From assembly GCA_039185015.1 (NCBI GenBank), contig JBCDAU010000016.1, positions 56,254 through 120,253 on the forward strand: a stretch of 64,000 nt of DNA. Reading direction: 5' to 3'. The position numbers and the translations under genes are program-made. Positions 61,889 to 64,000 of the stretch are shown here, piece by piece (position 1 is the first letter of the stretch; each line of letters starts with the position of its first letter). This stretch comes from JBCBSZ01 sp039185015. GTDB lineage: Bacteria; Actinomycetota; Acidimicrobiia; Acidimicrobiales; Poriferisodalaceae. Under the pieces are notes generated by a model, which searched no databases, had not been told where the DNA came from, and saw nothing but the letters and a program-made list of their open reading frames with translations.

Positions 61889-63466
61889 ATGGACAGACGG
61901 GACTTCCTCCGCACCGGCTCTGCCTTCGCGGCCATCCTCGCCACGGGCACCCTGGCCGCGTGTGGCGACGACGACGACGGCGGCGCCACCGACGCCGCTG
62001 ACGCCGGCGGGGCGACCGACGAGACAACGGCGACGACGGCGGCCCAGGCCGAGGCGACCGGCGGCGGGACGGTCCGGGTCGGCATGCTCGCCTCACCGAT
62101 CGACATCCTCGATCCTGCGAGCGTGACCGGTCTCATGGAGTACGCGGTCCTGTTCTCCATCCACGACTCGCTCGTGCTGCTCAAGGGCGACGAGTTCGAG
62201 CTCCAGCTGGCCGAGTCGATCGAGCCCAACGAGGACGGCAGCGAGTGGACCGTCGTGATCCGCGACGGCGCCACGTTCCACGACGGCAGCCCGGTGACGG
62301 CAGCGGACGTCGTCTACAGCATCAACCTCTACGGCCTCTCGCCGAACTACGGGCAGTTCTTCGCGCTCATCGACCTGCCCAACGTCACCGCGGTCGATGA
62401 CCTCACGGTGTCGATCCCGATGACCACGCCCCGGGCCGACCTGGTCGAGTCGGTCTTCGGCCAGCTCTCGATGATCGTCCCCGATGGCTTCACCGACTGG
62501 GGCAACAACATCGGGTCCGGCCCCTTCGTGCTCGAGCAGTTCGAGCAGGGCGTCGGGGCCGTGGTGGTCGCCAACCCCGACTACTGGGCCGGCGCGCCGT
62601 CGATCGAGCGGATCGAATTCACGGCGATCACCGATGCCGCGACCCGCACCCTCGCCCTGTCCAGCGGCGAGGTCGACTACGTCGGGTCGCTCGACGCGGC
62701 GTCAGCGGCGACGCTGGCTGACGTCGAGGGCGTGCAGGTCATCCGGGGTGGCGCCGTGAACTCCACGATCCGTTGCTTCGCCTTCAACCAACTCCAGCCG
62801 CCGTTCGACAACCCCTCCGTGATCGAAGCGTGCAAGCTCGCGATCGATCGCGAGCAGATGATCGAGGTCGTCGCCTTCGGCAACGCCGAGCTCGGCAACG
62901 ACATGCCGAGCCAGGGCTTCGTCGGGTATCCGACCGACGTACCCCAGCGCGAGCGCGACGTCGCTCGGGCGACCGAGCTGTTCGCCGAGGCCGGTGTCAC
63001 CGAGTTCACGATCCGCGCCGCCGACTTCGTGCCCGGCGTCGTGGCCTCGGCCGAGCTCTACGCGCAGCAGCTGGCCGAGTGCGGCGTGACGGCGACGATC
63101 GACGTCGGCGACCCGACGACGTACTTCAACGACTTCGCCCAGGTGCTGTCGACGCCGTGCCAGTCCTTCTACTTCATCAACCGCCCTGCGGTGACGCTCC
63201 TGACGAGCTACACCGGCTCGTTCGCGGCCTTCAACGTGTTCGGCTCGACCGACCCGGACTACGACGCCGCGCTGGCCGCGGCGGTCGCCACCCTGGACGC
63301 GGAGGCTCGGACCGAGCAGATCAGTGACCTCCTCAGGACCGTCTACGACAACGAGGGCTGGTTGATCTGGGGCTTCGAGGACCAGATCGAGGCCTCGTCG
63401 GACGCGCTGCTCGGTGTCGACCTGACCCAGTCGGTCCCGGTCTTCACCACCGCGACCTTCGGCTGA
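61889..63466 (+). CDS. Tat-exported lipoprotein, peptide/nickel-type ABC binding protein (SBP_bac_5)
   Basis: A 525-residue substrate-binding protein. The N-terminus is twin-arginine (MDRRDFLRTGSAFAAIL) with lipobox LAAC and Cys25, then an Asp/Ala/Thr linker. The SBP_bac_5 pattern is seen in IRDGATFHDGSPVTAADVVYS, GSGPFVLEQFEQGVGAVVVA and CKLAIDREQMIEV. The family binds oligopeptides, dipeptides, nickel or opines. AAGGA lies 5 bp before the ATG. The following gene is the matching permease. The Tat signal implies folding or cofactor/ligand loading before export. Confidence 0.92.
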   Translation: MDRRDFLRTGSAFAAILATGTLAACGDDDDGGATDAADAGGATDETTATTAAQAEATGGGTVRVGMLASPIDILDPASVTGLMEYAVLFSIHDSLVLLKGDEFELQLAESIEPNEDGSEWTVVIRDGATFHDGSPVTAADVVYSINLYGLSPNYGQFFALIDLPNVTAVDDLTVSIPMTTPRADLVESVFGQLSMIVPDGFTDWGNNIGSGPFVLEQFEQGVGAVVVANPDYWAGAPSIERIEFTAITDAATRTLALSSGEVDYVGSLDAASAATLADVEGVQVIRGGAVNSTIRCFAFNQLQPPFDNPSVIEACKLAIDREQMIEVVAFGNAELGNDMPSQGFVGYPTDVPQRERDVARATELFAEAGVTEFTIRAADFVPGVVASAELYAQQLAECGVTATIDVGDPTTYFNDFAQVLSTPCQSFYFINRPAVTLLTSYTGSFAAFNVFGSTDPDYDAALAAAVATLDAEARTEQISDLLRTVYDNEGWLIWGFEDQIEASSDALLGVDLTQSVPVFTTATFG

Positions 63467-63478
63467 GCTCCCGTCGAC

Positions 63479-64000
63479 GTGGGTCTGGCGCGGTTCGCCG
63501 CACTCCGGCTGGCGGCGATGTTCGCCATCGCGATCGTGATCAGCATGGTGCTGTTCGCCTCGGTGGAGCTGCTGCCCGGGGATGCGGCGACGACCATCCT
63601 CGGGCAGAACGCCACCCCTGAGCGGCTCGACCAGCTCAGGGATCAGCTGCAGCTCGACGAGAGCCCGATCCAGCGGTACGCGTCCTGGGCGGGCGGGATC
63701 CTGCAGGGGGACCTCGGGACCTCCGTGGTGACCCAGCGACCGGTGTGGGGGGTGATCGAGACCCCAGTGCGGAACTCGATCATCCTCGCCGGCTTCTCGC
63801 TGGGCGCGATGGCGCTCGTCGCCGTCGGGCTCGGCGTGCTGTCCGGTTTCCGTCCCGGAAGTCGGGCCGATCGCGCCACGACGCTGACCACGTCGGCGAT
63901 CGCCTCGGTGCCCGACTTCGTGCTCGGAGGGGTGTTCGTCGCCGTGTTCGCGTCGTGGCTCGATCTGTTCCCGGCGGTCTCACTGGTCCCGGTGGGGACC
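63479..64000 (+). CDS. DppB/OppB-type ABC permease (partial, right edge)
   Basis: Starts at GTG 12 bp after the binding-protein stop and runs off the window (174 residues seen). First membrane helix AAMFAIAIVISMVLFASVEL, then LPGDAATTILGQNATPERLDQLRDQLQLD, the classic DppB N-terminal block, ASWAGGILQGDLGTSVVTQ (LGRS-type) and helices from about residue 100. It forms the channel for the lipoprotein-bound peptide or nickel. The second permease and ATPases should lie beyond 64000. Confidence 0.9.
   Translation, partial: MGLARFAALRLAAMFAIAIVISMVLFASVELLPGDAATTILGQNATPERLDQLRDQLQLDESPIQRYASWAGGILQGDLGTSVVTQRPVWGVIETPVRNSIILAGFSLGAMALVAVGLGVLSGFRPGSRADRATTLTTSAIASVPDFVLGGVFVAVFASWLDLFPAVSLVPVGT

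Overview
The window is about 70% G+C with tightly packed genes, many ATGA, GTGA and TGATG stop/start overlaps, frequent GTG starts, several probable leaderless starts and a predicted F420-type (LLM) oxidoreductase. This fits a high-GC actinobacterium. A free-living Acidimicrobiia-like organism is my best guess from gene content, not something the sequence proves. No rRNA, tRNA, CRISPR array, insertion sequence or phage gene was seen.

Layout. 1-2152 (minus): ABC-2 exporter ATPase and permease followed by the start of a membrane protein that is probably a sensor kinase. 2273-4891: pyruvate phosphate dikinase, closed by a long hairpin shared with a convergent phytanoyl-CoA-dioxygenase-like gene. 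5845-9565: a hydrolase operon (family VIII-type esterase, ABM monooxygenase-like protein, two amidohydrolases). 9582-11419: DUF1801 protein, HD-domain protein, dienelactone-hydrolase-like protein. 11627-18228: a BMP-type nucleoside ABC importer (lipoprotein, double ATPase, two permeases), an HSL-type hydrolase and a LacI regulator; a LacI-style palindrome lies before the lipoprotein gene. 18375-24342: small exported acidic protein, bifunctional proline dehydrogenase/P5C dehydrogenase (PutA type), PAS-AraC regulator, enolase-superfamily enzyme. 24410-31097 (minus): ABCG-like half transporter, methyltransferase, a cyclase/winged-helix/NTPase regulator and an NAD(P)H-dependent FMN reductase. 31417-33396: an unusual subtilisin-like protease with a coiled coil and 16 SWA pentapeptide repeats. 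33451-37834: an amine-oxidation locus (copper amine oxidase, flavin amine oxidase, Fe/2OG dioxygenase, TetR) in which the same palindrome stands before both transcription units. 37984-43305: S33 peptidase-PDZ lipoprotein, NarL-type two-component pair, DoxX protein, frameshifted AraC regulator. 43393-53604: VOC and SnoaL-like proteins, sulfatase, AhpD-like protein, FAD monooxygenase, TetR, AraC, SDR, aminoglycoside-phosphotransferase-like kinase and an LLM oxidoreductase, with a second shared TetR-type operator. 53721-57925 (minus): a two-gene unit of an unrecognised multi-pass membrane protein and a prokaryotic pentameric ligand-gated ion channel with a roughly 320-residue N-terminal extension. 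58145-61716 (minus): heterodimeric ABC exporter pair. 61889-64000: Tat lipoprotein binding protein and start of a DppB-type permease.

Most of the window serves uptake and oxidation of organic compounds (nucleosides, peptides, proline, amines, aromatic compounds) under local TetR, LacI and AraC regulators with visible operator candidates. The most novel element is the ion-channel/membrane-protein pair at 53721-57925. Next are the two TetR regulons readable from shared palindromes and the protease with the repeat tail.
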